From an uncultured Chthoniobacterales bacterium (GTDB taxonomy: Bacteria; Verrucomicrobiota; Verrucomicrobiia; Chthoniobacterales; UBA10450), in NCBI GenBank assembly GCA_902805675.1, contig CADCTA010000117.1, positions 1-64,000 on the forward strand: DNA of 64,000 nt. The letters are read 5' to 3'. Under the pieces are notes generated by a model. That model saw nothing but the letters and a program-made list of their open reading frames with translations, ran no database searches and was not told the DNA's origin. Both the position numbers and the translations under genes were made by a program. This document shows, one piece after another, positions 9,660 through 18,134 of this stretch. Numbering within the stretch: the stretch's first letter is position 1; the number at the start of each line of letters is the position of its first letter.

Positions 9660-9735
9660 GTGTCAGCCGAACACCCGAAGTGTCAGTCATGTAACACTTG
9701 TGTCATCATTCATTACACGTTTTTAAGGGTGTCAG
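9660..9735 (+). promoter_or_regulatory. Phased GTGTCA direct repeats upstream of the 9802 gene
   Basis: GTGTCAG occurs at 9660-9666 and 9680-9686, GTGTCAT at 9700-9706, and GTGTCAG again at 9729-9735. The first three are exactly 20 bases apart, about two turns of B-DNA, so they would face the same side of the helix. An inverted TGTAA/TTACA pair lies between them (9690-9718). The rest of 9498-9801 holds no convincing gene. A tandem operator for a DNA-binding regulator of the downstream gene is my inference. Confidence 0.4.
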
Positions 9736-9801
9736 AAGCCTTTGCCCCGTAGAAACGCCGCGGCATCTGGATTGCTCCCTAACTGGCACAACCTCAATCC
9801 T

Positions 9802-10278
9802 ATGCTCCTACAAAAAACCCTGCACATGAGTCAGTCGCTCGCGGAATGCAAAAGCCGCCTGGCGAGTATCCAGTCTTATCGTCGGCAGTTCGTCATGGTG
9901 ACCAAGGCTACCGTGACGTCGTCGAAGACGGTCGACTTCAGTTTCCGCGGCCCGCTCGGCTTTGAAGCCCGGACCGTTCTGCTGGCCGCTGACAGTGACA
10001 GCGCGGATCAATTCGCGTTCGAGTCGACCGGGGGCAACATCGACCTGATGGGGTTAGTAGATTTTAGCGAGATCAAGCCGAACTGCACCGAGGTGACGCT
10101 CGCGGTGCATTACGAGATCAAGAACACGATGTTCGCATGGCTTGATCGCCGCTTCCGTTTCGTCGACAAATTCGTGACGTCGGAACTCCGCAGCATTCGC
10201 GCACATTTCGAAGGCGTCGCGGCGCCAGTGGCAGAGCGCCCGGCGATGTTCCCATCGCTCGAGACAGCGACGGCTTAG
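9802..10278 (+). CDS. Hypothetical protein, possibly SRPBCC/START-like fold
   Basis: This is a 158-residue protein starting MLLQKTLHMSQSLAECKSRL. The alternation of predicted strands (FVMVTKATVTSSKTVDFSF, VTLAVHYEIKNTMFAWLD) and a long C-terminal helix ending in FVTSELRSIRAHFEG resemble the SRPBCC/polyketide-cyclase-like lipid-binding fold. This is a visual impression only and no catalytic residues can be named. The frame is open to 9742, but the ATG at 9802 fits a typical SRPBCC N-terminus better. It is preceded by the GTGTCA repeats and followed by a two-way terminator. Confidence 0.6.
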   Translation: MLLQKTLHMSQSLAECKSRLASIQSYRRQFVMVTKATVTSSKTVDFSFRGPLGFEARTVLLAADSDSADQFAFESTGGNIDLMGLVDFSEIKPNCTEVTLAVHYEIKNTMFAWLDRRFRFVDKFVTSELRSIRAHFEGVAAPVAERPAMFPSLETATA

Positions 10279-10299
10279 TTTTTCAGAGGCAGTTAGGTT

Positions 10300-10336
10300 G
10301 CAAAAGGCGCGGGGTGAGTGCTCCGCGCCCTTTTGC
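10300..10336. terminator. Bidirectional hairpin terminator between convergent genes
   Basis: GCAAAAGGCGCGG pairs with CCGCGCCCTTTTGC across a short loop with one bulged base. The A-run on the left and T-run on the right let it serve both the gene ending at 10278 and tyrS ending at 10345. Confidence 0.8.
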
Positions 10337-10344
10337 TGTACTGA

Positions 10345-11511
10345 TCAGGCGATCCGCACCGCTCGCGTCTTGTCCAGGCGCAGGGTCTGGCCGGGTTGAA
10401 GCGAAAGGGTTGCCTTCGGGTCCGCCAATTTCACGCCGTCGAGTTGCACGCTGCCTTGTTCGATCAGTCGGCGCACGTCTCCGCGGGAGCGCGTTGTTGC
10501 AAACGCCTGAGCGTACGCTGCAGCTACCACGGTGACCGCATCGGCCGCCTCGCTGCGAAACTCTGGAAGCTCTGCGTCTGAGAGCCGTTTCTCGCTGAAG
10601 CGCGCGTTCCATTCTTCGGCCACCTTCTGCGCCGCGTCCGCCGAGTGGTACATCTGCACGATCTCGGCTCCGAGCTGCTTCTTCGCTTCGAGCGGGTGCA
10701 GGTCGGCCGGCAGCTCGCGCCCGAGCAGAAGCGTGTAGTAGCGCGCCATCAGCTCATCCGAGATGCTCATCAGCTTGCCGAACATGTCGGTCGCGCTCTC
10801 GTTCAGCGCGACGTAGTTGCCTAGGCTCTTGCTCATCTTCTTCACGCCATCGAGCCCCTCGAGGAGCGGCATCAACAGGACGACTTGTTGCGGCAGGTCT
10901 TCGTGTTTTTGAAAATCGCGACCGACGAGGATGTTGAACAGCTGATCCGTGCCGCCGAGTTCGACATCTGCCTGCACCATGACGGAGTCCCAGCCCTGCA
11001 TGATCGGGTATTGAATCTCGTGGGCGTGAATCGGCTGCTGTTGATCCATCCGCTGGCGGAAGTCCTCGCGCTGCAGCATCTGCTGAAGCGTGACGAAGCT
11101 GTTCAGCCGGATGATCTCCTCGAACTGCATCTTCTCGAACCACTCGCCATTGTAGATGGTCCGCGTCTTCGCGGGATCGAGGATCTTGAATGCCTGCTCG
11201 CGATACGTCTTCGCATTGGCGGCGACTTGATCGCGCGAGAGCTGGGGACGCGTCACTGACCGCCCGCTCGGGTCCCCGATCATGGCTGTGAAATCCCCGA
11301 GGATCAGCACGGCCTGATGCCCGAGATCCTGAAACTCGCGCAGCTTGCGCAGAGCAAGCGTGTGACCGAGGTGCAGATCGGGGCTGGTGGGATCGACCCC
11401 AAGCTTTACCCGCAGCGGACGGCCGAGCGCGAGCTTCTCCCGCAGCTCCGACTTGCTGATGATGTGCGCAGCACCACGGGTGAGAAGGTCGAGCGCCTCG
11501 TCAGGTTGCAT
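10345..11511 (-). CDS. tyrS: Tyrosyl-tRNA synthetase
   Basis: This class I aminoacyl-tRNA synthetase charges tRNA-Tyr. The 388-residue product carries the HIGH-type motif (DLHLGHTLALRKL, about residue 45), the tyrosine-site block QPIHAHEIQYPIMQGWDS, ELGGTDQLFN, and an intact KMSKS (about residue 230). The C-terminal 60 residues are an S4-like RNA-binding domain (GDVRRLIEQGSVQLDGVK). The KMSKS form and length resemble the TyrZ-type enzymes. It is convergent with the preceding gene across a terminator. Confidence 0.95.
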   Translation of the reverse strand: MQPDEALDLLTRGAAHIISKSELREKLALGRPLRVKLGVDPTSPDLHLGHTLALRKLREFQDLGHQAVLILGDFTAMIGDPSGRSVTRPQLSRDQVAANAKTYREQAFKILDPAKTRTIYNGEWFEKMQFEEIIRLNSFVTLQQMLQREDFRQRMDQQQPIHAHEIQYPIMQGWDSVMVQADVELGGTDQLFNILVGRDFQKHEDLPQQVVLLMPLLEGLDGVKKMSKSLGNYVALNESATDMFGKLMSISDELMARYYTLLLGRELPADLHPLEAKKQLGAEIVQMYHSADAAQKVAEEWNARFSEKRLSDAELPEFRSEAADAVTVVAAAYAQAFATTRSRGDVRRLIEQGSVQLDGVKLADPKATLSLQPGQTLRLDKTRAVRIA

Positions 11512-11544
11512 GGAGCACGTTAACGCGGACGACCGTGCTCCGCG

Positions 11545-12057
11545 CTACTTGTTCTTGTTCAGGAGCTCGCGAACCTGGTCGATCGTGAGCGGCTGATCCT
11601 TTTGGCTGAGAGCTTTCTGGCTCTTGCCCTGGATCAGAAAGGGGCGTGTGCCGGAGAACTCGGAGGTCTCGGCAGATTTGTCAGCTTCTCGAGCCGTCTG
11701 CGCGGCGCGGTATGCTGCCGTCGAGTAGGGGGCGTCTGTCTTCGCGATCTCCGTGCGAGTCGTGACGGGCGCCTGCGCGTCCTGAAATCGGGAGGACTTC
11801 GTGCCGAATGCCTTGGTGCGGAATGTTCCGGCCGAGAACTGCTTTTCGGCGCGCCGATCGGCAACGTAGAAGGTCTTCGACGGCGCCTGCTTGGTCGACG
11901 TGGTGCCGCGGACGACGAACTCCTTCTGCTGAATGGGACTCTGAAGCGACATGTCCGGTTTCAGCAAGCGATCCATGAGCTTGCGTTCCTGTTCTTGAGC
12001 GTTCGCTACGCCGATGAGGCTGGCTCCCACCAGGCAGCATGTCAGGGTCGCGCGCAC
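11545..12057 (-). CDS. Hypothetical exported protein
   Basis: This 170-residue protein has a signal peptide (MRATLTCCLVGASLIGVANA, cut before QEQERK). The mature part is rich in Ser, Thr, Lys and Gln with no hydrophobic core (for example FRTKAFGTKSSRF, PLTIDQVRELLNKNK at the end), suggesting an extended or disordered periplasmic protein. I recognise no family. It lies 33 bases upstream of tyrS on the same strand and could share its transcript. It diverges from tadA across 78 bases. Confidence 0.7.
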   Translation of the reverse strand: MRATLTCCLVGASLIGVANAQEQERKLMDRLLKPDMSLQSPIQQKEFVVRGTTSTKQAPSKTFYVADRRAEKQFSAGTFRTKAFGTKSSRFQDAQAPVTTRTEIAKTDAPYSTAAYRAAQTAREADKSAETSEFSGTRPFLIQGKSQKALSQKDQPLTIDQVRELLNKNK

Positions 12058-12135
12058 GGCTCGGAGGGTGCGAATCGCACTTTCGATTGTAAAGGAAATA
12101 GTCGGTGCGCAGGTGCCCGCTATAGTGACTGGGTG

Positions 12136-12615
12136 ATGCTCGATGCTGCTCCGGACGAGGCGTTCATGCGTGAAGCGCTACGGCAGGCGGAAAAGGCCTT
12201 CAAAGCCGAGGAAGTCCCGATCGGTGCGGTGGTCGTGCGCGCCGGACGCGTCATCGCGAAGGCGTATAACCAGGTCGAAATGCTAAAGGATGCGACGGCC
12301 CACGCGGAAATGCTCGCGATCACTCAGGCCGAGGCAGCCGTCGGCGACTGGCGTCTGAACGACTGCGATCTCTACGTGACGAAAGAGCCGTGCGCGATGT
12401 GTGCTGGCGCGCTCGTTCATGTGCGAATGCGGCGGGTGATTTTCGGTTGTCCCGATGAGCGAAGTGGTGGCGCCGGTGGCGCGATTAATCTCCTCCAGAT
12501 GCCGACGTTCAACCATCGGTGCGACATCAGCATGGGCGTACTCCAGCAGGAGTGCGCGAGCTTGTTGCAGAGCTTCTTTCGGGCCCGGCGCAATCCGGGC
12601 GGCGGCGCAGTGTGA
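12136..12615 (+). CDS. tadA: tRNA-specific adenosine deaminase TadA
   Basis: TadA converts the wobble adenosine 34 of tRNA-Arg(ACG) to inosine. The 159-residue product has the cytidine-deaminase zinc motif: HAE in ATAHAEMLAI and PCAMC in TKEPCAMCAGALVH, with the catalytic Glu in HAE. The RMRRVIFGCPDERSGGAGG and YNQVE segments are also TadA-like. The ATG at 12136 (preceded by an in-frame GTG) gives the usual N-terminus; the frame runs upstream to 11602 but that is antisense to the neighbour. Confidence 0.94.
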   Translation: MLDAAPDEAFMREALRQAEKAFKAEEVPIGAVVVRAGRVIAKAYNQVEMLKDATAHAEMLAITQAEAAVGDWRLNDCDLYVTKEPCAMCAGALVHVRMRRVIFGCPDERSGGAGGAINLLQMPTFNHRCDISMGVLQQECASLLQSFFRARRNPGGGAV

Positions 12616-13043
12616 CCACCGTGTATGGCACGCGCATCCGCAGATCGACGTCGTCGCGCAGTGGAACGCGGTGTCCCCCTGGCGCTGCGCGTACGCACTT
12701 AGCGGCCGCTGGCGATCAGCGCTCCCGCGGGGCACGGGGCATGGCGGCGGTCACTCGTGAGGCGAAGAGCGGTGACGAAGCAGCCGCGAATCTATCATCC
12801 CAGCAACAGCGCTGGTCGCGGTGAGAGCGCCGCCGACGAAACATTGCTCTTCATCACGGCTCGCTCCTGTGCCGCATCGCGCTCGCGACAAGCAGCCAGC
12901 GCGGCGATCGAAAAGCAGATCTACGAAGATCGCCCTACGCTCGCGCCTGCTCGCTTTCGGCGCCGGGCCAGCAGGCATGCTTTTCGCAGAGCGCCGTCAG
13001 CGGCCGAGCGTTGCACGGGGCGGACAGCTCTGCTTCGGAACGG
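12616..13043. other. Intergenic stretch without a supported gene
   Basis: There are several open frames on both strands, but all are Arg/Ser/Ala-rich with no recognisable motif. The longest plus-strand one runs straight through the tRNA-Gln gene. I see no promoter or repeat that I can defend here. Confidence 0.6.
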
Positions 13044-13117
13044 TGGCTGCCTCGCAAGGATTCGAACCTTGACAAAGAGATCCAGAATCTCTCGTGCTAC
13101 CGTTACACCACGAGGCA
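13044..13117 (-). tRNA. tRNA-Gln (anticodon CTG)
   Basis: On the minus strand the 7-bp acceptor stem TGCCTCG (13111-13117) pairs with CGAGGCA (13048-13054). The anticodon arm is AGAGA-TTCTGGA-TCTCT, giving anticodon CTG, which reads CAG. The T arm contains GGTTCGAATCC. The discriminator is G and CCA is encoded (13044-13046). All arms fold without mismatch in the parts I checked. Confidence 0.95.
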
Positions 13118-13294
13118 AAATGCAGAGCCGAAGAGGTAAGGCGCTCTGGCGTTTTGTGCAAGTGGCAGGTCGTTCGGAGTCCGGTTCCGAATGTGAGCGG
13201 CGATGGCGGGCTCCTCTGCGCTTCGGGCGGACACGCTGACTCGCCCGCGCTGACGCAAGTTGTTGGCCGACACGAGCGCGGCGCGTCCGAGGCG

Positions 13295-14611
13295 CTAGCG
13301 CGGGGCGAGCCAGATCTCTGCGCCCTCGCGCGCAGCCTCGACTTCCATCGCCTTGCCACTTTCGACGACCAGCAGCCGCGCCCGCTGCAGCATGTCGTCG
13401 ATCTTGTCGTCGTCGTGATTCGGATCGTGGTGGAACAGAATCAGCCGGCGCACGTTGGCTTCGATCGCCATGGAGACGACGCGGCTGAGGGAACCGTGGC
13501 CCCAGCCGATATGCTTCTGGTATTCCTCGTCCGTGTATTGCGTATCGATGATGAGCACGTCGGCGGCTTGCAGAAACTCGACCAGCTTCGCGCGCTCGGC
13601 CCTCGCGAATTCGCGCGCTTCGTCGAGACTCGTCTGGTCGCGCTCGGCGAGGTGCACCTTCAGTAGGTCATACGGTTCGTTGTCGGGGAAGAAGGCGATC
13701 GATCCTCCGCTCGTGAACAGCCGATAGCCGGCGCAGATCCCCGGGTGATTAGCAAACTTCGACGTCACCCGAACTTTGCCGATCGAGAACTCCATCTCTT
13801 TCAGCTCCTCGATGGCGATGTTGCTCGAGAGGTCGCGCAAGCTGACCGGGAAGAATTGCGTCTCCATTTGTCCGGCCAGGATGGCGGCCAGCCCCGCGCG
13901 CGCGCCTTCGTAGCCGCGGACGCGGATGCGGTTCTTTTCATTGTAAGCGGGGAGGAAGAACGGCAACCCCTGGATGTGGTCCCAGTGCGTGTGGGTGAGG
14001 AGCAGCGTGAGCCGGATGGGACGACCCGCAAATTCCTGCTCGAGTGACTGGCCGAGCGGACGGATGCCAGAGCCGGCGTCGAGGATGATGATCTCGCCAT
14101 CCGCGCGGATCTCCACGCAAGTGGTGTTGCCGCCGTAGCGGACCGTCGCGGCGCCGGGCACCGGGATCGAGCCGCGCACGCCCCAGATCTTCACGCGCGT
14201 CGAAGGCGTATAGAACTCCGGAAACTCAGTGGCGGCGGATGGCGTCCGGGGCATGTCGGGCAGAACACGCGCAATCGTTGCGCTTAGTTGATCCCAGGTG
14301 ATCGGCTTCACGAGGTAGTCGTCCGCCCCCGCATCGAGCGCGCTGGCGCGATCAACCCCGTAGTCGCGCCCCGAGATGACGATGATCTTCGTGGGCTGAA
14401 GTTTTTGGCGGATGGCTCGGCAAACCTGGAAGCCGTTCGCCTTGGGCATCAGCAGGTCGCAAAGGATAACATCAGGCCGCTGCTTCAGCGCGAGATCGAT
14501 GCCGCTCTCGCCGTCGCCTGCCTCGTAGACGGTCCACTGCTCACGTTTGAAAAGCTCCGCCACGGCGCGGCGGCTCTCATCGTCATCCTCGATCAGCAAA
14601 ACGGTAGGCAT
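13295..14611 (-). CDS. Response regulator receiver fused to metallo-beta-lactamase-fold hydrolase
   Basis: Residues 1-120 are a CheY-like receiver (VLLIEDDDES acidic pocket, phospho-Asp in DVILCDLLMP, KPITWDQL with the conserved Lys). After a linker, about 145-435 is a metallo-beta-lactamase-fold domain that opens VKIWGVRGSIPVPG and has the metal motif THTHWDHIQGLPFF. Further residues are DAGSG and a C-terminal HHDPNHDDD. This MBL subtype resembles RNase Z-like or cyclic-nucleotide phosphodiesterase-like hydrolases. The fusion suggests a phosphorylation-controlled hydrolase. The frame allows a start 7 codons earlier (14632); MPTVLLIEDD fits receivers best. No partner kinase is adjacent. Confidence 0.88.
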   Translation of the reverse strand: MPTVLLIEDDDESRRAVAELFKREQWTVYEAGDGESGIDLALKQRPDVILCDLLMPKANGFQVCRAIRQKLQPTKIIVISGRDYGVDRASALDAGADDYLVKPITWDQLSATIARVLPDMPRTPSAATEFPEFYTPSTRVKIWGVRGSIPVPGAATVRYGGNTTCVEIRADGEIIILDAGSGIRPLGQSLEQEFAGRPIRLTLLLTHTHWDHIQGLPFFLPAYNEKNRIRVRGYEGARAGLAAILAGQMETQFFPVSLRDLSSNIAIEELKEMEFSIGKVRVTSKFANHPGICAGYRLFTSGGSIAFFPDNEPYDLLKVHLAERDQTSLDEAREFARAERAKLVEFLQAADVLIIDTQYTDEEYQKHIGWGHGSLSRVVSMAIEANVRRLILFHHDPNHDDDKIDDMLQRARLLVVESGKAMEVEAAREGAEIWLAPR

Positions 14612-14736
14612 GCGGTGGCCGCAGCTTGTCATGTTGCGGGCGGCGATTCAAAGAGGCTTTTGCACGTAGCGCAGGTGAAGCGCGCCGCGCGGTGGCTCGC
14701 CTCCGGCTCGCGAGCTGCTACGGTGGTGGAGGTCGC

Positions 14737-15792
14737 ATGGCGCAGGTTGTCATACTTTCGGCAACACCCGCGAGCGACGCGACGCCCGAGCATCTCGCTC
14801 CTCTGCAAGATCTCCGGGACGCGGCGGCTTGCGACCGCTTTGGGGTGCATCGCCTGACCGAGGACGCGAATGCAGCGGAGGTGATCCTGTTCGCTGAGTC
14901 GTACGGAGGCGGCTGGCACTTTGAGCGCGTGCGGCGGCATCGGTTTACGCGCGCGTTTCGCGAGAAATGCTTCGTTTTCTGCACGAACCCGTTCGTCATT
15001 CCGTTTCTGCCGGGCATCTACACTGGCATCGACAAGCGGTGGGCTTCGCGCCGCACCGTCTCGGGTTTTTATCTCGATGTGCCGAAGAGCAGGTTCACGA
15101 CCTTCACGCCACCGACGGACGACCTGCCCTACCTCTTTAGCTTCATGGGCTCGGTCGGCACCGCTGACGTGCGCGCGAGGCTGGCTGCCCTCGTCCATCC
15201 GCGCGGATATTTCCACGACACAGCCGCGGATTTCGCGCGCGCTCTCCACGGCCAAATGGACGCGCGCGAGCAGCAGGATTATCAGCGCCGCTACGCCGAG
15301 ATGACCAAGGCAAGCAAGTTTGTGCTCTGTCCGCGCGGGCTCAGCGTCTCGAGCATTCGGCTGTTCGAGACAATGCGCATGGGCCGTGCGCCGGTGATCT
15401 TATCGGATGGCTGGGTGCCTCCACCGGACGCGCCGTGGGATTCCTTCTCGATCCGCGTCGCCGAACGTGATTGGCAGCGCATCCCGCAGATCCTGCAGGC
15501 GCGCGAACACGAAGCCGTGCAAATGGGCGACCGCGCACGAGCCGTGTGGGTGGAGTGGTTTTCGCGCGAGGTGGCCTTCCACCGCATCGTGGAAACGTGT
15601 CTTGCGATCCGTGAGCGCCGGGTCGTGCCGGAGCGTATCGCGCGTTGGCCGGTGTACCTGCAGTACCTGCGGCCTTTTCATTTCCGAAAGCTTGTCGCGC
15701 GCCTGGCGCGTCCTGCGACAACTGCGTTTCCGGGCAGTGAGACTATCGGCGAGACCAGGGTGACGGTGCCGCGGCAGCGCTCGCGAGGCTAA
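14737..15792 (+). CDS. Exostosin-family (GT47-like) glycosyltransferase
   Basis: This 351-residue protein resembles exostosin/GT47-like sugar transferases. YLFSFMGSVGTADVRARL and, in the C-terminal donor half, KFVLCPRGLSVSSIRLFET and RAPVILSDGWVPPP are the family's characteristic blocks. It is likely involved in surface polysaccharide or glycan synthesis; the sugar and acceptor are not deducible. The ATG at 14737 follows GGTGGAGG, a reasonable ribosome-binding site; the upstream extension to 14626 is Arg-rich and not credible. It converges on a receiver-domain gene with a 1-base gap. Confidence 0.83.
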   Translation: MAQVVILSATPASDATPEHLAPLQDLRDAAACDRFGVHRLTEDANAAEVILFAESYGGGWHFERVRRHRFTRAFREKCFVFCTNPFVIPFLPGIYTGIDKRWASRRTVSGFYLDVPKSRFTTFTPPTDDLPYLFSFMGSVGTADVRARLAALVHPRGYFHDTAADFARALHGQMDAREQQDYQRRYAEMTKASKFVLCPRGLSVSSIRLFETMRMGRAPVILSDGWVPPPDAPWDSFSIRVAERDWQRIPQILQAREHEAVQMGDRARAVWVEWFSREVAFHRIVETCLAIRERRVVPERIARWPVYLQYLRPFHFRKLVARLARPATTAFPGSETIGETRVTVPRQRSRG

Positions 15793-15793
15793 G

Positions 15794-16195
15794 CTACGTC
15801 GCCGTGGATCCGCCGGAGCTCGGGTTAGCGAGCATGCCGGCGATCGTTTTTTCGATCTCTGCGATCCGCACCGGCTTCCTCAGGTAGGCGTCCCCGCAGA
15901 CGCCGAGAGCTGCGTGGTGATCGGCTTCCGTACCGTAGGCCGAGTAGTAGATGACCGGAATTTCCGGGTGCAAACCGTGCAGCTTCTGGCACAGCTCCAC
16001 ACCGGTCCCGTCCGGCAAACGCACATCGAGCAGATACAGGTCGAAGGTCATGGCCTGCGCCATCTCCCAGCCTTCCGCCACGCTACCAGCGGTCATCACC
16101 GCGTAACCGAAGTCATCGAGCAGCGCAGCCATCATCAGCCGCGTGTCCTGATGGTCGTCCACGTGAAGGATGCGAGCTTTGGCGTCGGCGGGCAT
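15794..16195 (-). CDS. Single-domain response regulator
   Basis: The 133-residue product is only a CheY-like receiver domain: acidic pocket in ILHVDDHQDTR, phospho-Asp in FDLYLLDVRLPDGTG, and conserved Lys in LRKPVRIAEI. No output domain follows, so it may act by protein contacts or in a phosphorelay. No kinase lies next to it; the nearest in the window is the LOV kinase 38 kb away. Confidence 0.9.
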   Translation of the reverse strand: MPADAKARILHVDDHQDTRLMMAALLDDFGYAVMTAGSVAEGWEMAQAMTFDLYLLDVRLPDGTGVELCQKLHGLHPEIPVIYYSAYGTEADHHAALGVCGDAYLRKPVRIAEIEKTIAGMLANPSSGGSTAT

Positions 16196-16304
16196 GTGTC
16201 GTCACAGCGTTACGTGATTGCCCGCTCGCGCACCAGACAATCCGTCCGAGTTTCACGCTTCAGGCGTGAATTGACTGACCACCCTTAGGAAATAGCTTCA
16301 CAAG

Positions 16305-18005
16305 TTGAAAACGCCGATTCAGCTCGCCGAGCGCTTCTACCACAAGCTCTTCGCCGGCATCGTGGGCGGCCTTCTATTGCTCGTGCTGCTCGGCTGGGGT
16401 GGCCTCCACGTTTTTCACAAGTGGCAGGAGCGTCATTTGGTTCGACGCGCTGCCGGTTACCTGAGCGGCGGTGATACGAAGGCCGCTTCGCTCCCCGCGC
16501 GGCGCGCCCTGCAGCTCAACGCCGAGAGCGTTCCAGCCCTGCGAATGATGGCGGAAATCGCGGAAAAGGCGGGCGACGGCTCGGAGCTCAGCTGGCGGCG
16601 CAAAGTCTTTGAGCTGCAGCCGACGTCCGTAGACGATGCGCTCGCGCTGGTGCGCTGCGCGTTGCGGGCGAATGACCTGGGCCTTGCACAGAAGACTTTG
16701 CAAGACATCCGCGCACAGGCGGAGCAGACGCCCGCATATCACGCGGCTTTGGGTCGGCTGGCCGACATGCGCACCAAGCCGGCCGAGGCAGAGACGCACT
16801 GGGCGAAAGCTGCCGAGCTGGCGCCCGGCGATACCGGATACCAGCTCCAGCTGGCCATGCTGCGGCTTGCCAGCACGGATGAGTCGAAGCGCACCGCCGC
16901 GCGCGAGGTGCTCGAGCGCCTGCGCGCGGATCCGGCGCGCCGAGCTGGCGCCGTCCGCGCGCTCATCATCGATGGCAGCACACGCCGGGAAGACGCACTA
17001 CGGTTGCGCGATCTTGCGGCGGAGCTGCAAAGCTATCCGGAAGCTGCCTTCAGCGATCGGCTGCTATACCTCGAAATTCTGCGGCAGCTCAAAGACGGGA
17101 GCTTTGCCGAGTATCTAGCCAAATTGCAGAGCGACGCTGTCGCCAAGCCCGCGGATCTCGGCGGTCTGCTGGGCTGGATGAGTAACCACAACCCCGCTGA
17201 TGCGGTGCGATTCGCAACCACCCTGCAGCCGGAACTGGCCGCCAAATGGCCGGTGCCGCTCGCGGTGGCTGAGGCTTACACCAAAGCGCAGGATTGGGCC
17301 GGCTTGCACGGTGCAGTGTCTGGCAGCGACTGGGCAGCCTTCGAGTTCCTCCGCCGGGCGTACCTTGCGCGGGCGCTGCGGAGCCAGCAGCAGCAGACAG
17401 CGGGCGACCACGAGTGGGCCCAGGCTCAAAAGGCGGCCGCGGAGAACCCGCAAGCGCTGTTGATGCTCGCGCGGACTGTCTCTGGCTGGGCTTGGCAGAA
17501 CGAAACGCTGGAGTTGCTCTGGGCCCTCAGCAAAACACACGAGACCCGCATGGAAGCGCTGCAGCTGCTTTATCAGCACTACGCCAAAACGGGCGACACA
17601 GGTGGGGTGTATCGCGTTCTGCTTCGGAGTACCGAGATCGTCCCCGACGACCTGACGGTGCAGAATAACTTCGCGCAGGTCTCGCTCTTGATTGAGGCCA
17701 ATCCGGACCGCGCGCGTAAGATCGCCGCGGAGCTGGCAAAGAAAGAGCCGACCAACGCCGCCTTTGTCTCGACGTATGCCTTTTCACTTTATGCCCGAGG
17801 AGAGATCGAGCCCGCTCTGCAGGCGGTGGAATCGCTCACTCCGGAACAGCTCGAGGCGCCGCCAATCGCGGCTTACTACGGAATGATCCTCGCCGCGGCC
17901 GGGCAGAAGGAGAAGGCGCAACGCTATTTGGAGCGTGGTGCGCAGGCCTTCCTGTTGCCTGAAGAGAAGGCGCTGCTGGCGAAGGCGGAGAGCGCCGCGC
18001 GTTAG
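16305..18005 (+). CDS. Membrane-anchored tetratricopeptide-repeat protein
   Basis: This 566-residue protein has one N-terminal membrane span (about residues 18-38, GIVGGLLLLVLLGWGGL). The rest is alpha-helical, with degenerate TPR units such as EAETHWAKAAELAPGD and YGMILAAAGQKEKAQRYLERG. Such proteins are scaffolds, often for cell-envelope assembly. The start is a TTG with AGGA about 14 bases upstream; no ATG precedes the membrane segment, so TTG is needed to keep it. A 13-bp tandem repeat begins 28 bases after its stop. The partner is unknown. Confidence 0.75.
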   Translation: MKTPIQLAERFYHKLFAGIVGGLLLLVLLGWGGLHVFHKWQERHLVRRAAGYLSGGDTKAASLPARRALQLNAESVPALRMMAEIAEKAGDGSELSWRRKVFELQPTSVDDALALVRCALRANDLGLAQKTLQDIRAQAEQTPAYHAALGRLADMRTKPAEAETHWAKAAELAPGDTGYQLQLAMLRLASTDESKRTAAREVLERLRADPARRAGAVRALIIDGSTRREDALRLRDLAAELQSYPEAAFSDRLLYLEILRQLKDGSFAEYLAKLQSDAVAKPADLGGLLGWMSNHNPADAVRFATTLQPELAAKWPVPLAVAEAYTKAQDWAGLHGAVSGSDWAAFEFLRRAYLARALRSQQQQTAGDHEWAQAQKAAAENPQALLMLARTVSGWAWQNETLELLWALSKTHETRMEALQLLYQHYAKTGDTGGVYRVLLRSTEIVPDDLTVQNNFAQVSLLIEANPDRARKIAAELAKKEPTNAAFVSTYAFSLYARGEIEPALQAVESLTPEQLEAPPIAAYYGMILAAAGQKEKAQRYLERGAQAFLLPEEKALLAKAESAAR

Positions 18006-18033
18006 CTCGCGCGGTTTGCCGGCGCGCCTTGAA

Positions 18034-18134
18034 CTGGGGCGCGTTGACTGGGCGCGTTGACTGGGCGCGTTGACTGGGCGCGTTGACTGGGCGCGTTGAC
18101 TGGGCGCGTTGACTGGGCGCGTTGACTGGGCGCG
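18034..18134. repeat. 13-bp tandem repeat (minisatellite)
   Basis: Six perfect copies of CTGGGCGCGTTGA run from 18048 to 18125, preceded by a 14-base variant with one extra G (18034-18047) and followed by a 9-base partial copy. Perfect identity suggests recent slippage. The unit is not a multiple of three, so any protein crossing it would repeat only every 39 bases; no credible gene does. Confidence 0.95.

Noticed and set aside
9520-9726. 68-codon frame after purQ
   Set aside because: No family features, weak start context, and it overlaps the phased GTGTCA repeats, which read better as regulatory DNA.
12757-13239. 160-codon plus-strand frame between tadA and the REC-MBL gene
   Set aside because: It runs through the tRNA-Gln gene on the other strand and is dominated by Arg and Ser; it is not credible as protein.
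13295-18005. Two-component signalling island linking the receivers, glycosyltransferase and TPR protein
   Set aside because: The genes alternate in strand with convergent ends, and no kinase or shared promoter is visible, so a single unit is not supported.
18034-18134. CRISPR array
   Set aside because: The repeat is 13 bp with no spacers between copies, and no cas genes are nearby; it is a simple tandem repeat.
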